64,000 nucleotides of DNA from Zasmidium citrigriseum. Lineage: Eukaryota > Ascomycota > Dothideomycetes > Mycosphaerellales > Mycosphaerellaceae. The position numbers and the translations under genes were made by a program. This document shows, one piece after another, positions 1-10,733 of this stretch. Numbering within the stretch: the stretch's first letter is position 1; the number at the start of each line of letters is the position of its first letter. The stretch is taken from positions 62,001 to 126,000 of the forward strand of contig NHNW01000031.1 of the NCBI GenBank assembly GCA_002786025.1. The letters run 5' to 3'. The notes under the pieces are model-generated. The model had not been told where the DNA came from, ran no database searches, and saw only the letters and a program-made list of their open reading frames with translations.

Positions 1-736
1 GTCCACCAGAGAGCAGGATACCAGACACAGCAAGCGCGCCAAGTGATTCGATCTTGCCGTAGCCCATGGGGAAACGAGTAGTGGCTGGGCGGAGGGAGTA
101 GGATATCGTAGCGAGAGTGGTCACGTCTGATATCATGTCCGTTAACGCATGGACTGCGTCTGCTGTCAATCTGTTTCAATGTATCAGCAAATGGATGTTC
201 TGCCTTACTCCTGACACGTACGCAAGAACACGAATGCTGCTTGCTACATGTGTTGGATCTTCTTACGCTTGTGAATTAAAGACATATCCTCCGGCTCCCT
301 TTGCTATTGCCATGCCCAAGTTGACGTATAGTCCAATTCTTGTAATGCGTACTCCTGGATCGCTTTTGTTGGAGCTGGTGAGATACGTGTTATCATGGTG
401 GTGATGGTGATGGCCATGCGAGTGGCCCATGTGCGTTCGTTTCTGCGACGACTGGGGCGCCATTGCTGTCGGTGTGGTCGCGGCGGCCGGGGAGCGAATG
501 TGGTGGACGATGTGAGCCCAGTTGCGCGGTGATGGGTGCGTCGGCAGCGGCCGCCCTGCGCGTAGGAGGCACGTCGAGCGAGTGTCGGTATTGGCGAGGG
601 TCAGCAGCACGCGGCGCTGGGGACGAGCGCGGACTCGGACGGAGGCAGCCTGGGACAGCCAAGCTGCAGCGGTGGTGGTTGTCGTCGCTGTCGTCGTCGT
701 CGTCGAATGTGTGTTACATCGCCGTAAATGAAACAT
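1..736 (-). CDS. Cation diffusion facilitator, MMT1/2-like mitochondrial metal transporter (5' part)
   Basis: This is a CDF-family metal/proton antiporter, probably of the mitochondrial inner membrane, by analogy with yeast MMT1/2 iron transporters. Exon 1 is 736-267 and exon 2 runs from 170 off the left edge. The 96-nt intron joins ...NSQA to LTADAVHALTDMISD, the family's first-helix signature with its metal-binding Asp residues. The ATG at 736 opens an Arg/Ser/Thr-rich presequence-like N terminus. The open frame continues upstream only through a TTG, so 736 is preferred. A His-rich run (about residues 103-114) precedes helix 1 and could be a metal-sensing loop. Family assignment is firm. 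The mitochondrial location and the substrate are inferred. Confidence 0.85.
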
Positions 737-1271
737 CGGGCCCGTCCAGTATAAATAGAATTCCTCACGAGCGGAGGGGGAGTTCAGGGGGTTGGCCAGC
801 AAATCTATCGGCCCCCTGATGCACCCAAAAGAATATCAACAGCGGCAGCGGCGTGCATCTATCCACCATGCGCGACGGCGAGGACAGGTCAGAGCACGCG
901 TCGGCGATGAGGTGTCGAGGCATTGCCTGCACGCAATTCGCTTCTAGCCGAAAATGTGCTGCAGTCCCAGCCGCGGATGACGGTGGACCGGTGGAGAGCG
1001 AAGACGACATGGCTTGGCGTGCTTTCATTCTCCTACAGTTCTATATCGAACTCTTTTTCCATGACCTATTGAGAGTATGTGAAGGCGAGAGTCGCTCAGC
1101 GCTGTTTACGACTTATGTTTTCGAAGAAAGCACGGACAATTCATCAAGGTGCCGTTAAGACTAACAAAACATTTCATTGACCCAGTCGCTCTACCGAGTC
1201 GGGTATCGATCTTTAAAAGCGGCCGTAACAATACATACACTGTGGAGATGCCGTATACTCGCTCACGCGTA
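737..1271. other. Intergenic, no gene seen
   Basis: This stretch separates the start of the CDF gene from the 3' end of the phosphatase gene; both are on the minus strand. It should hold the CDF promoter and the phosphatase 3' UTR. Open frames here are short, overlap in several frames and resemble no family. Confidence 0.5.
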
Positions 1272-3041
1272 TCATGAGGGCGCTACCACAGTCCCTCCCT
1301 CAACGAGAGTAATCTCGTCAATCTGCTTTTTTGTGTCCTCGCCACAGCACTCGACTCGTTTCCACGTTGTCATTCGTCCTGCGTTCGTATCCACTTCCCA
1401 TACTCTTACTCGTCGATGGAATCCTCCGTAGCCAGCGTATCCTCCGAATCCTGAGCCACCGGCGTAGCACATCCAGGGTCCGAGGTGTGATTTCTTCTTA
1501 CCGTGTGCTGGATGTTCTGCTGCGGATTGCGCGTCATCGCGAGCTTCAGGCTTCTGCGGTCGGAGTGCGCAATAGTCATTCACGTGGTCATGACCACACC
1601 CAACAGCAACGACGCCCTCCTCCGCAAGTGCATCGTAGAAATGGGAGTTGTAGCCAGGAGCAGTCACGCCTTCTTTCCACTGTCCTCCAGCTCTGACGTT
1701 GCTCTTATCGGCATACTCCGGTAGGGGAATGTGAATGAATGCCATGTCCATATGGATGTGGCTATATTTGCCATGGTCCTTCTTCAATCCTTGGGCGGTC
1801 TTCTGGAACCAATCGATTTGCCCTTGTTTGATCCAGTCATATCCCTTGTACCTTTTCTCGTCCGGCGTGAGGGAATGAGAGTCCAAGAGATAGAGAGTCA
1901 GCGCCGAGTGCTGTGATCCTGGTGCGAGAACCTCCACATAGTAATTGCCGACCCCCTCGGTGTTCTCCGGACCGGGCTTGCTCATGCTGAAAGGTAGGGT
2001 CTCCATGAGTGCCATCTGCGCTGTTCTTGGAAGTGATTTGGCGCCCTCATCGTCGTGGTTGCCAAATATGGCAGCGAATGGAATCGAGCGTTCGATAAGA
2101 GGCGCCACCATCTTGAAGATGGCAGTCTGCGTATCAGGAGCAGCTGGCCCTTCGACTTGATCTCCAGATAGAACGACCAGATCAGGCTTCTCGTCATCCA
2201 AAACTGTCTCGATGAAGTCGAGAGTCCGCGGGTCAGCATCACAACTTGTGCTTGGCTGGTCCTTTGGTCCAATCGCATCTCTGCAAACTCCCAGTCCAGT
2301 CGATAGATGCGCATCCGAGATTTGCAAGATCTTGAACTTGCCATCTTTCGTTACTCGCGGGACCGGAGGGGCATGTTCACTCTTTGGCCTACCCCGTCGA
2401 ATGCTCAATCGTGGTGGTCGGGGCCCGTCTGTCCCATCGATCATCAACGGCATCTGGACAAGGCTCCAATTTGGCCTGGGATCCACAGCATCAGAGCCGA
2501 AGAGCACATCAATCGCTGTGACAGCCTTGTCCGAGTCGCTGTCATGTCTTTTGCTGCTTCTCAGAATAAACAGTCCTCCAGCCCGACTTTCCCATATTTC
2601 TCCTCCCTGGCCCTTTTCATTGACTTCCGGTTGTAGTCTCCCAATCTTGACATCCATAATCACCCTATCATCTGTCGTGAGCTCTTCCTCCTTCTTGCGC
2701 TGCACGTGTAGATATGCGCTGTTGACCCATCCTTCGCCCAGGTAGAGGTCTTTCTCAATGCGATTCCACTTGTTCGGGTCTAGCCGACACTTCGAGAGAG
2801 GATTTACGGACGAGCAGAAAGCGATCGTAACATCGGTGATGACGGTCCCTGCGTGGTGTGAAGGCAGGGCTGAATGAAGAGAGGCAGGGAGTACTCGGTA
2901 ACGGGAGTCGGCCATCCATATGAGCAAGACGAGGGCGACGAGCAGACCGCTGACCTGGAACAAGGTCCGCACCTGAACAGACTATTAGGACAACCTTAAC
3001 ATATGATCTCCATATTTACTCACGATGCGCCGGGTCATCAT
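1272..3041 (-). CDS. DCR2/SIA1-type calcineurin-like metallophosphatase
   Basis: A membrane-anchored metallophosphoesterase of the fungal DCR2 type; yeast Dcr2 dephosphorylates Sic1 and acts in cell-cycle start and ER stress signalling. The 18-nt first exon (3041-3024) encodes MMTRRI. A 51-nt intron (3023-2973) joins it to VRTLFQVSG in exon 2 (2972-1272), giving 572 residues. A hydrophobic segment at about 12-26 looks like a signal anchor. Metal-site motifs are visible: DAH near 226, GDQ near 276, GNHD near 310, a His near 420 and GHDH near 466, in the family order. The tiny first exon is needed because exon 2 opens with GTG, not ATG. Family call secure; substrate unknown. Confidence 0.9.
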
Positions 3042-3365
3042 GCTGAATAGCTCTCAAGGAGCTCCAGGACTGGTTCAAAGTAATTTATATGTCAAGGAGG
3101 TTGCAGTACAGACGAGGCGCACGCCATGTTCGCCTCCGGCAGTACAAGACCGGACGGGATGTCGATGCAGCTCCGGCAGCGGTCGTCGAGGTGTTGCTGC
3201 AGCGGGAATGCGAGCTTGGCGGGCAGGCGGAGGTGATGTTGCTGCTGCTGCCCCGGGAGAGAAACAAGGGTGCTGTGAGCTTTGAGGCTGGTGAGTTCCG
3301 CTTGGCTGCAGATCCAACCTCACGTGCTGCTCCTCACCTTCATTCACTCACCTCCTTCCTTTCTC
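3042..3365. promoter_or_regulatory. Shared divergent promoter, DCR2-like / TRM61-like
   Basis: These 324 bp separate two divergently transcribed genes, so both promoters must lie here. The central part is GC-rich with CAG/GCTGCTG-type repeats. No TATA box is obvious. Confidence 0.5.
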
Positions 3366-4538
3366 ATGCCCCTGCTGAGCTCGCGATCCGCCGCGACGCT
3401 CTTCCGATCCTTACCGCAGCGACGATGTATCAGTGATCAGCGTGCCTTTGCGCCAGGCGATCTGGTTATTCTCCGCCAAAAACTCGATCGCTCCGCTCCT
3501 CCCATCTTGACGAAGCCATTGAAGCCAGGACGCCGCATCGAGAGCCACAGGGGCACTATCAAACACGATGATATAATTGGCAAGAGAGTACGGGATCTTG
3601 TCAAGTCTGGCACTACGCGATCTACCAAGGATCCTACCGAGTACCGCTTGTACGGAGTCACACTGGAAGAGTACGTGCGCTTGAGCAGGCGACTTGTGAC
3701 ACCTATCTATCCGGCCGATGCGAATCTCATTGTAAATCTCCTGGATTTACATCCGGATGCTGGCGATTCTGGAGAGTCTTCCACTGAAAGACTCGAGATA
3801 TTGGAGGCAGGCACGGGTCATGGAGCGCTCACTCTCCACCTGAGCCGGGCTGTTCATGCGGCGAATGCTCACATCCAAATCTCGAATGAGGACGATGGTG
3901 ACTGGAAAGTCCGCCGTCGTGCTGTAATTCACACAACGGACGTATCGTCTCAATTCTCGGAACACGCGCAGACCATCGTTCAAGGGTTTCGCCATGGGAT
4001 CTACGCAAGGAGCGTCGACTTTCACATTGGCGATGTGAGTAAGACCTTGGAAGTTCTTCGTCAATCTCATGATACGGACACTTTCCTATCACACGCATTT
4101 CTTGATTTGCCAGGTGCAGATGCTCATCTTTCCAACGTGGCGAGTGCGCTGAGGACTGATGGTACGTTGATTGTGTTCAATCCCTCCATAACGCAAATTA
4201 CAGCATGTGCGACGAAAGTCAAGGATGATGCGATTCCGCTGGATCTTGAAAAGGTCATTGAGCTGGGAGTAAATGGTGGAAGTGGAGGACGGGAATGGGA
4301 TGTGCGATTTGTGAAGCCTCGCTCGGAGGAGGCTTTGCGATCAAGCAATAATTCATCGGACATTGAGTCCAGTGACGATGCTGAACCTACACAACCGAAG
4401 AATCCGGTCAATGTCTCTGCTCCAGCCTGGTCGATGGTCTGCCGGCCAAAGGTTGGGGAGAGGATTGTCGGAGGAGGCTTTTTGGGCGTGTGGAAGAAAC
4501 AACGAGATATGAGAGCTGCTGGAGAAGATTCTGCATAG
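3366..4538 (+). CDS. tRNA (adenine-58-N1) methyltransferase catalytic-type protein, probably mitochondrial
   Basis: A class I SAM-dependent methyltransferase of the TRM61/TRMT61B family, expected to make m1A58 in tRNA. The single exon codes for 390 residues. The start at 3366 is chosen because it opens a Ser/Arg/Leu-rich mitochondrial presequence; the frame further upstream begins only at a TTG. The family block HRGTIKHDDIIGK lies near 61-73, YPADANLIV near 115-123, and the SAM-binding EAGTGHG near 147-153. The C-terminal half is less typical and carries a Ser/Asn/Asp-rich insert. Cytosolic Trm61 partners with Trm6, whereas mitochondrial homologues may act alone. The position specificity is inferred from family only. 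Confidence 0.85.
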   Translation: MPLLSSRSAATLFRSLPQRRCISDQRAFAPGDLVILRQKLDRSAPPILTKPLKPGRRIESHRGTIKHDDIIGKRVRDLVKSGTTRSTKDPTEYRLYGVTLEEYVRLSRRLVTPIYPADANLIVNLLDLHPDAGDSGESSTERLEILEAGTGHGALTLHLSRAVHAANAHIQISNEDDGDWKVRRRAVIHTTDVSSQFSEHAQTIVQGFRHGIYARSVDFHIGDVSKTLEVLRQSHDTDTFLSHAFLDLPGADAHLSNVASALRTDGTLIVFNPSITQITACATKVKDDAIPLDLEKVIELGVNGGSGGREWDVRFVKPRSEEALRSSNNSSDIESSDDAEPTQPKNPVNVSAPAWSMVCRPKVGERIVGGGFLGVWKKQRDMRAAGEDSA

Positions 4539-4778
4539 CAGCGTATGATTCATTCTTGGATGCGCCTACGGCCCTTGAATTCGAAATGAGAAGCTCTTCC
4601 CAGCGCATGAGGGCTCGGTACAAGTTCCTAGCTGCCAGCATGTCGGAATCGAAGGATCCTTTGGCTCTGCGACAAGCCGGACCTGACGACCATGCTGCTG
4701 AGCGAAGAAGCGGTGGACGATTCTTCCGCTCAGTCCAATGTATCCTTCTCTCCCATCCACCTATTCCTGGCCCTTTCT

Positions 4779-5690
4779 CTAAGACGCCAGGGCAGCCTCA
4801 GCCGCCTCACGTGCGATAACAGCTTGCTCCAGCGCAGCCCGAGTCTCTGTCAATGCCGTATTGGAGCGTTGCAGTTGCAGCTTGAGTGTGCGGATCTTGT
4901 CAGCCGTGACGAACTCAGGGTCGGAGATTTGGTCGAAGAGCTCGTCCAGGCCTGAAGTAGGAACCTCCTTCTCATCGAGTCCTTCACGCTGCTCAGGATG
5001 GCTGCGCAAATACAGCGTCTTGCGCATGTGCCAAAGCAGGACCTCCCTATTCCGGTTCTTCACCACTTCCTCCAGCTTCTCGTCGTACTCCACTGCCCTA
5101 CGACTGGCAATGACCGCGACGCTCTTCTCCTCCTCTACCATTTCCACCGCGACCTTGTGCCCCTTCTCACACGCCCACTCCCCAGTCGGAAAGACGTCTC
5201 GTCCCTTCACCCTGAAGACAGCGTGCGCCGGCTTGCCCTTCTCGCCACCTGGGCACTGGTACTGAAACATGCGCTTGCGCTTGTTCGACTTCATCTCCGG
5301 CTCCTGCGCGCAACCGGCGTCGACTTTCAAAGTTCCAGCGGAAATGCGAAATTGCTTGACCTTCTTGCCCTCTTCCGTGTCGATGTCGAGACTCGGAGTC
5401 GCTGGGTCCATGTCGCGGTTCCAGAAGTACTTCTTGTCGTACTCCGCCGTGTTCTGGTAGATGAGGTGTAGAACAGCGTCGACTTGTCCCTGCGCCCATT
5501 CTGCCACCGGGGTCTGGCCTTCTGGATCGTCCTTCACCTTCCAGAGGGCGGCGGAGATGGCGATGGCTTCGAGGTCATCTGTCTCGGTGCGGTATGGAGC
5601 CTCGAGGTACTGCCGGGGAATGGTGTATTGGCCGCTGCCCGTGAAGTCGACGAAAGACTGCGCACTTGCACGGAGTGCGTCGGATGCCAT
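4779..5690 (-). CDS. Unknown protein, tandem paralogue A
   Basis: An intronless gene of 303 residues whose function I do not recognise. It is clearly related to the next gene (6022-6825, same strand). Both begin MA(S/T)D-LRASAQ, share an AIAISAALWKVK block, a W-RDMD motif, a NKRKR basic patch that could be a nuclear signal, and a near-identical HMR-TLYLRSHPE segment. The middle holds Cys and His residues (near the NKRKR patch and in a later C-x3-H) that may form a small metal site. A helical segment closes the C terminus and is absent from paralogue B. The ATG at 5690 aligns with the start of paralogue B. Confidence 0.75.
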   Translation of the reverse strand: MASDALRASAQSFVDFTGSGQYTIPRQYLEAPYRTETDDLEAIAISAALWKVKDDPEGQTPVAEWAQGQVDAVLHLIYQNTAEYDKKYFWNRDMDPATPSLDIDTEEGKKVKQFRISAGTLKVDAGCAQEPEMKSNKRKRMFQYQCPGGEKGKPAHAVFRVKGRDVFPTGEWACEKGHKVAVEMVEEEKSVAVIASRRAVEYDEKLEEVVKNRNREVLLWHMRKTLYLRSHPEQREGLDEKEVPTSGLDELFDQISDPEFVTADKIRTLKLQLQRSNTALTETRAALEQAVIAREAAEAALAS

Positions 5691-6021
5691 GATGTCTTGA
5701 TGGTGAGTGATGGCGAAGATGAGCGACGAGTAGTGGTCTTGATGGTTGGTGCAACTTCCAGCGAGCTGATGTGCGCAGGAGAGGGGTGTTGATTTTGCAA
5801 GTCAGAGGCTGCGAGAAAGAAGTTGTTTGTTGGAGGGTATAGAAGAGCTGGTTCAAGAGCGGCAAATCAAAAGAAGTGACTCGAAGTGCCTGTAAGAGCA
5901 CTGGCCTTGTTGCGTTCCGAGCCGCATGTTTGCGAGTCATGTGGGCTGAGTGAATCAAAGTTCCTTCATGTGAAGGACCCAGATTCTCGAGGAAAGCTCA
6001 TGCACGAAGTCGACATTCTGG
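5691..6021. promoter_or_regulatory. Spacer between tandem paralogues
   Basis: This gap holds the promoter of paralogue A and the terminator region of paralogue B. No other gene is evident. Confidence 0.4.
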
Positions 6022-6825
6022 TCACTGGACCTTGAAAAAGTCCATGAGCTGACCACGGAGAACGTCGAGATCTTCAGTCGGCAGTCCTTCTGGGAACAGC
6101 ACTTGGGGTGATGAGCGCTTCTCTGGATGGCTTCGAAGATACAGCGTCTGGCGCATATGGAATTGCAGAATCTTCGTGTTCTGCTCCTCGACATCCTTGC
6201 GTAGCTCCCGCTCATAGTCATTCTTAAGGCGCTGTTCCATTCTGGTCATCTCCTGGGGCGTCTTCTCCTTGAGAACATTCTTCATCGAAACCGCGCAGCC
6301 GTTGGCGCATCTCCACTGCCATTTTGGCGACCCATCGTTATTTACGATTAGATGCACGTATACAGGCTTGCCTTTGGCGCCGAAGTAGCAAGGCGCCTTG
6401 CGCTTCCTCTTGTTGGCGCCCACCTCTTTCTCCTTTGCACACGATGCATCTTCTTTCAATCTGCCCGCCACCTCCCGGGGTGGAGGCCTCTTGATTTGTT
6501 TCCCGAATCCTGGGGCGTCCATGTCTCGATCCCACTCGTCGTTGATCATAGGGTTGTCATCAGGACCGTGGAAGATGGCTTTGGTGATAAGACCGATCTC
6601 CTCCTGGTTCCACTCCGTGAGCGGGGTGGAAGCAATTGGATCCTCTTTGACTTTCCACAGAGCGGCAGAAATCGCAATAGCCCTCAGATCCTCTTTCTCC
6701 ATGCGCCGGTTCCGTATGCCCTCGCCAAGGCTCATCTCATCGGGTTCTTGAATGATCTGATACTGGTCGTCGCTCGTGAAGTTGATGAAGGCCTGGGCGC
6801 TAGCACGAAGCTCGTCGGTGGCCAT
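6022..6825 (-). CDS. Unknown protein, tandem paralogue B
   Basis: A single exon of 267 residues. The ATG at 6825 matches the start of paralogue A; upstream codons in the same frame reach only a TTG. The shared blocks described for paralogue A occur in the same order, with clear divergence between them, so the duplication is old. B has a differently spaced Cys pattern (C-x6-C and C-x3-C segments in the middle) and ends soon after the helical HMR-TLYLRSHPE block. Conservation of the frame in both copies argues that both are functional. Neither has a signal peptide or membrane segment. Function unknown. Confidence 0.75.
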   Translation of the reverse strand: MATDELRASAQAFINFTSDDQYQIIQEPDEMSLGEGIRNRRMEKEDLRAIAISAALWKVKEDPIASTPLTEWNQEEIGLITKAIFHGPDDNPMINDEWDRDMDAPGFGKQIKRPPPREVAGRLKEDASCAKEKEVGANKRKRKAPCYFGAKGKPVYVHLIVNNDGSPKWQWRCANGCAVSMKNVLKEKTPQEMTRMEQRLKNDYERELRKDVEEQNTKILQFHMRQTLYLRSHPEKRSSPQVLFPEGLPTEDLDVLRGQLMDFFKVQ

Positions 6826-8092
6826 GATGTTGATATGTCGGTAGAGATAGGCGGACAATTAGCCTCGTGTATCTCGTCTTTGCGCTGATTGTTATGCGTC
6901 GGTATGACTGTGTGGGCGCTGAGTCTATTTGCTGTGTACTAGTTGCTGTTGACGTTCTCCTCTACAAGGAAGTGCTTGGTGCGAAGGTCGCACTGTTGAG
7001 AGGTGGAGGAAGCTCTAGTGGCTTGCGAAAGTGAAGAAAAGAAGAGCTTCTGCAGGTTGCCAGATAGAAGAGCGGAATACTTCATAGAGATATTGCACAT
7101 GTCAGTCTCGTGAAGATTGCAAAAGAGAAATCGTGACATATGATGAGCAGAAAGTATCTGGTACTCAGATTCAATACCCATTGCTTGTGCAAATTCGGCT
7201 ACTTCCTCACGCGAAGCATGTGCTCTCCCTTGAATTGTAGTTCGAGACGTAAAGCTGGATTACGTTGGCTGTAGTGTTCAGCGTGCTTTAGTTCCATACC
7301 GACATGTGACAGTCGGCGGGAGTGAAGTCAAGGCAGTCTTGGCAAATCTGGCATATGGTCCGAATCGAATGGACGACTAGATCTGCACCGCCAAGGCATT
7401 GATGCAGGAGATCAGATACAGCTCGCAATGACGAGCGTTGGTGTGTAGATGTGAAGAGACGCAGACATCTTTCATGTGAAGTCGGGCAGCTGGTCAGTGC
7501 GCGGGACGAGAGCTATGATTGGTCGACTGAGCTCTGGGGATCCCTGCAGTCGATTGCACCGTCGCTCTGGAAACTGCGTTGACAGTTCGCAGGAGCGATG
7601 CAGCAGTTTGGTAGGGAACCCAACGACCAGAAGTTACTTCACACACAATTGCACGCATCATCATTGCCAACGGTCTTTCTGACGGTTCGGATCGTTATTT
7701 TCGTCGCGTCCCGTGTCGTCGTCGAAAGTGGTGGGCTGGGCGAACGCCGCTAGCCTGCCACCTCCAGCCATCCCGCTTGCTGGCGGCGATAGAAGCAGCA
7801 CTCGTTCAGGCCACGCCCTCTCTCCCTCCCTCTGAGCTTCTCCATCCCCCAGCATTTCCAGTCACTACTGAGCCTGCCTCTGACTATTGCAGCATTGCTA
7901 TCGTTAAACCCACAAAACACCTCGAATTCGACCGGCGCATGTGAAAGTCGAAGCTCCGAACCAAAATCCACTCGAAGCGGGGTTCCATTCCTCGCCAGAG
8001 CTGCTATCTTGGGCGGTCAACCCATTCGAACACCTGCTCGCATTCCACCTCCACGCACGCATTCCGCCGCCCACGAGGGCCTCGCGACAGCC
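6826..8092. other. Intergenic, no gene seen
   Basis: These 1.27 kb separate the tandem unknown pair from the Cys-rich membrane protein gene and must contain both divergent promoters. Open frames are short, lack domain character and show no convincing splice-linked coding. Confidence 0.5.
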
Positions 8093-9252
8093 ATGCGCTT
8101 CCATCAGGCGCCTCGACCGCTGTTGCAGCTCGTCACAACCATCCTGCTCGCTCCTCGACCGACATTCGCTTATCCCAATGGCTTCTCGCTCAACGAACTA
8201 TTCGGCCGTGATTGCACACCCTGCGGCTACTACAACCAGCTCTGTTGCTCATCCGGCGAAGCTTGCTACACCGACGCCAATGACATTGCATCCTGCACTG
8301 CCAATGGAGGAGCACAAGCAACTGCCGCCGGTGGATACTGGCAGTACTACACCACCACATATGTCGAAACCGACTTGGTGACCGTCACAAGTACTGGAAG
8401 CAGCTACATGGCAGGTGCCACCGCAGCAGCGACTGGAAGTACTTGTGCCTGGTCTCTCAACGAGCAGCCCTGCGGTAATACATGCTGCAAGAGCGGCGAG
8501 TATTGCTACGACCCCAACTCCAGCGAGTGCAAACCAGCAGCTGGTGGTGGAAGCTCTGGCTACTACAGCTCGTATACCGCAGGAAACACAGCAGGCGCCC
8601 CGATCCGACCAACAAGCTCAGGACAGGTTGTCGTCACCGCGACTGTGAGCCCAACGACGACCGTTCCGTTCGGTGCGCCAGTCGCTACAGGCGCCAACGT
8701 GACCCTGACTGGAGAGGAATCAAGCGGCGGAGGAGGCTTGTCTGGAGGAGCGATCGCTGGTATAGTCATCGGCGTGCTTGCCGGTCTGCTTCTGCTTGCG
8801 CTTCTGTGCTTCTATTGCTGCGTTCGAGGGCTTCTGGATGGCTGTCTTGCATGCTTTGGCCTCGGCAAGCGGAGGAGACGAACGGAAGTGGAAGAGTACG
8901 AGCGTCGTTCGCACCATACCCACGGAGGCGGTGGTGGCCGGACATGGTACGGCGCAGCGAAGCCATCAACAAGAGTCGACCGCGAACGAAGAGAAAGCCA
9001 TACAGGGCGCAACATCCTTGGGATCGGCGCTGGTCTGGCTGCACTCTGGGCAATTCTGGGTCTTAAGAGGAGGAGGGACAACAGGAGGGACGAGAAGTAC
9101 AGCGAGTACTCATACTCGAGCGATTACTACACCAGTGCCAGTGAGTAGAGGAAACTCGTGATAAGGAAAAAAGTTTACTAACCAAGATCACAGGCAGCGC
9201 GAGCTCTGATGACAGGCGAACGAGAACGCACCGGTCCATGTCGAGGCGGTAG
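8093..9252 (+). CDS. Cys-rich single-pass cell-surface protein
   Basis: A predicted secretory-pathway membrane protein of 368 residues. Exon 1 is 8093-9140 and exon 2 is 9194-9252. The 53-nt intron has GTGAGT, a TTTACTAAC branch site and CAG, and adds an Arg/Ser-rich tail. In order: signal peptide (about 1-26, ending TFA), Cys module 1 (about 41-68), a Thr/Tyr-rich linker, Cys module 2 (about 118-146, with CGNTCCKSGEYCYD), a Thr/Ser/Pro-rich stalk, a membrane segment (about 221-244), and a basic Gly/His-rich cytosolic tail. Ectodomain, stalk and helix suggest a wall-associated sensor or adhesin, but that is inference. The start is the ATG that opens the signal peptide. Confidence 0.8.
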
Positions 9253-10733
9253 TTTGATTTTACGAAGGAATGCGATGTGTTATGGCTGAACGAAGGCCAT
9301 GAGGTTTGGATCTTTTCATGCGGTTTATGCGACGGTGTTGGTGGTATCAAGGCTGCATCAAGGCGGATCTCGTCCTAGAGGCCAGGGTCTTGTAAATGCT
9401 GTAATCGCCTCCCAGAATGAGGCCAAGAGAGGGGATGTAGCATCCAATCGGACAGCGTGTCTTCATCAGCCATCAGACATGGTCTGTTTTTTGTTCGGCC
9501 TCCGAGTGGCGAGTCCTGACGAGGTTTCATTCTCTTTTGGCGTCAAGTAGATGGCGACTGTCGGGATGGCGACCCCAAGAGCCAAACGAGCGAAGCAGAG
9601 GAGATGCATCTCGTATGTGTGAAGGCGAGTTGGCGAGCTGATGAGAGGTGAGAAGAGGAGAATTGCTGGTAAAAACAAGGCAGAGAAGAGAGTTCGAGAC
9701 AGCGCCAAGAGTGTCTCGAATCCCACTGTGACCTCACCTCTTGCTTCCTGACACAACTTACCCAAGTCCTCCATCATGATAAAAAAACACAATGTACAGT
9801 GCGATCTGTGACTTTCGAGGGAAAAGAAGTCATCTGGACAACCATGGCGGACCATGATGAACCCGAAATAGCATCCCCACTGAGCGAGCCCATCTCAGGA
9901 GCCAGGACCTGCTGGACTCAACTACCTTTCACGCTCCAAGCAATTGCCCACGTGCTGGTTGCAACAACAACGTGCAATATGAGGCCCCACTTCGATCATG
10001 AAGTGGTCGATGATGACGGGCACAGGCTTTTGTTGCTTCACAGGAAAACGAGCTTGGCGTGGCGATGTCTCACCCACAGAAGAAGAGCCGCAGAAATGCC
10101 AATGATGGGCTAGTTTTCAGGCCATGTTCGGATCTACTCGATTTTGCACAGCATTCAAAGGAAGCCACCATGACCCGATCGTGTTCAAGAACGCAATCAG
10201 TCTATCTTCACATATCGATTCGGAAACAGCTTTCCAATTCTGTGCTACCCACCATCCAAGGTGCGGTCCTCGTGAACATACAAAAGCGCCTTTAAATACA
10301 CGACTCTCGACTCCACAGTACTATCTATGCTCGCCTCGACTTACCCGGGCGCTAGAGGATCTTCAAAGGAGGTCAGCCTTGTCAGGCTGTTACCATATAT
10401 TGCACCTCTTTTTCCAATGACTCCTCTCAGAGCAAGCACATGGCCTCGAATACGTTTGTCCATTCGTGATTTGGGGCCATCAGGTCGTGAAGACATCTCT
10501 TCTTTGAGAGACATGGCCAAAGAGAATCGATCAAGAAATGAGATGGGGCACTTAAGGAAGAAGCCCAGATCCTTTCGAACTCTTGAGAACATGTCTGGTA
10601 TGCTTCCGAGGACGCTGAAGAACAGGACATATAAACGTCTCCTTTCTCCTGCCTGGGTCAGTGCCGTAGTGAGCCACATCTTCCATTGCGAACTTTTTCT
10701 CTTCTCTTTCCATATCCTAACGAACAACACATC
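9253..10733. other. Intergenic, at most a doubtful small ORF
   Basis: No convincing gene lies between the two secreted-type genes. A minus-strand open frame at 9777-9466 begins with two ATGs and encodes about 103 residues with two hydrophobic stretches, but it has no recognised motif and may be chance. The sequence just before 10734 is pyrimidine-rich, as is usual for a fungal promoter. Confidence 0.35.

Noticed and set aside
748..758. TATAAATA on the plus strand near the CDF start
   Set aside because: It is too close to the start codon at 736, and on the other strand, to act as a TATA box for that gene. No plus-strand gene follows.
9466..9777. Minus-strand ORF with two hydrophobic stretches
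   Set aside because: No family, no neighbour support, and hydrophobic runs in T-rich sequence are common by chance. Kept only as a note in the intergenic entry.
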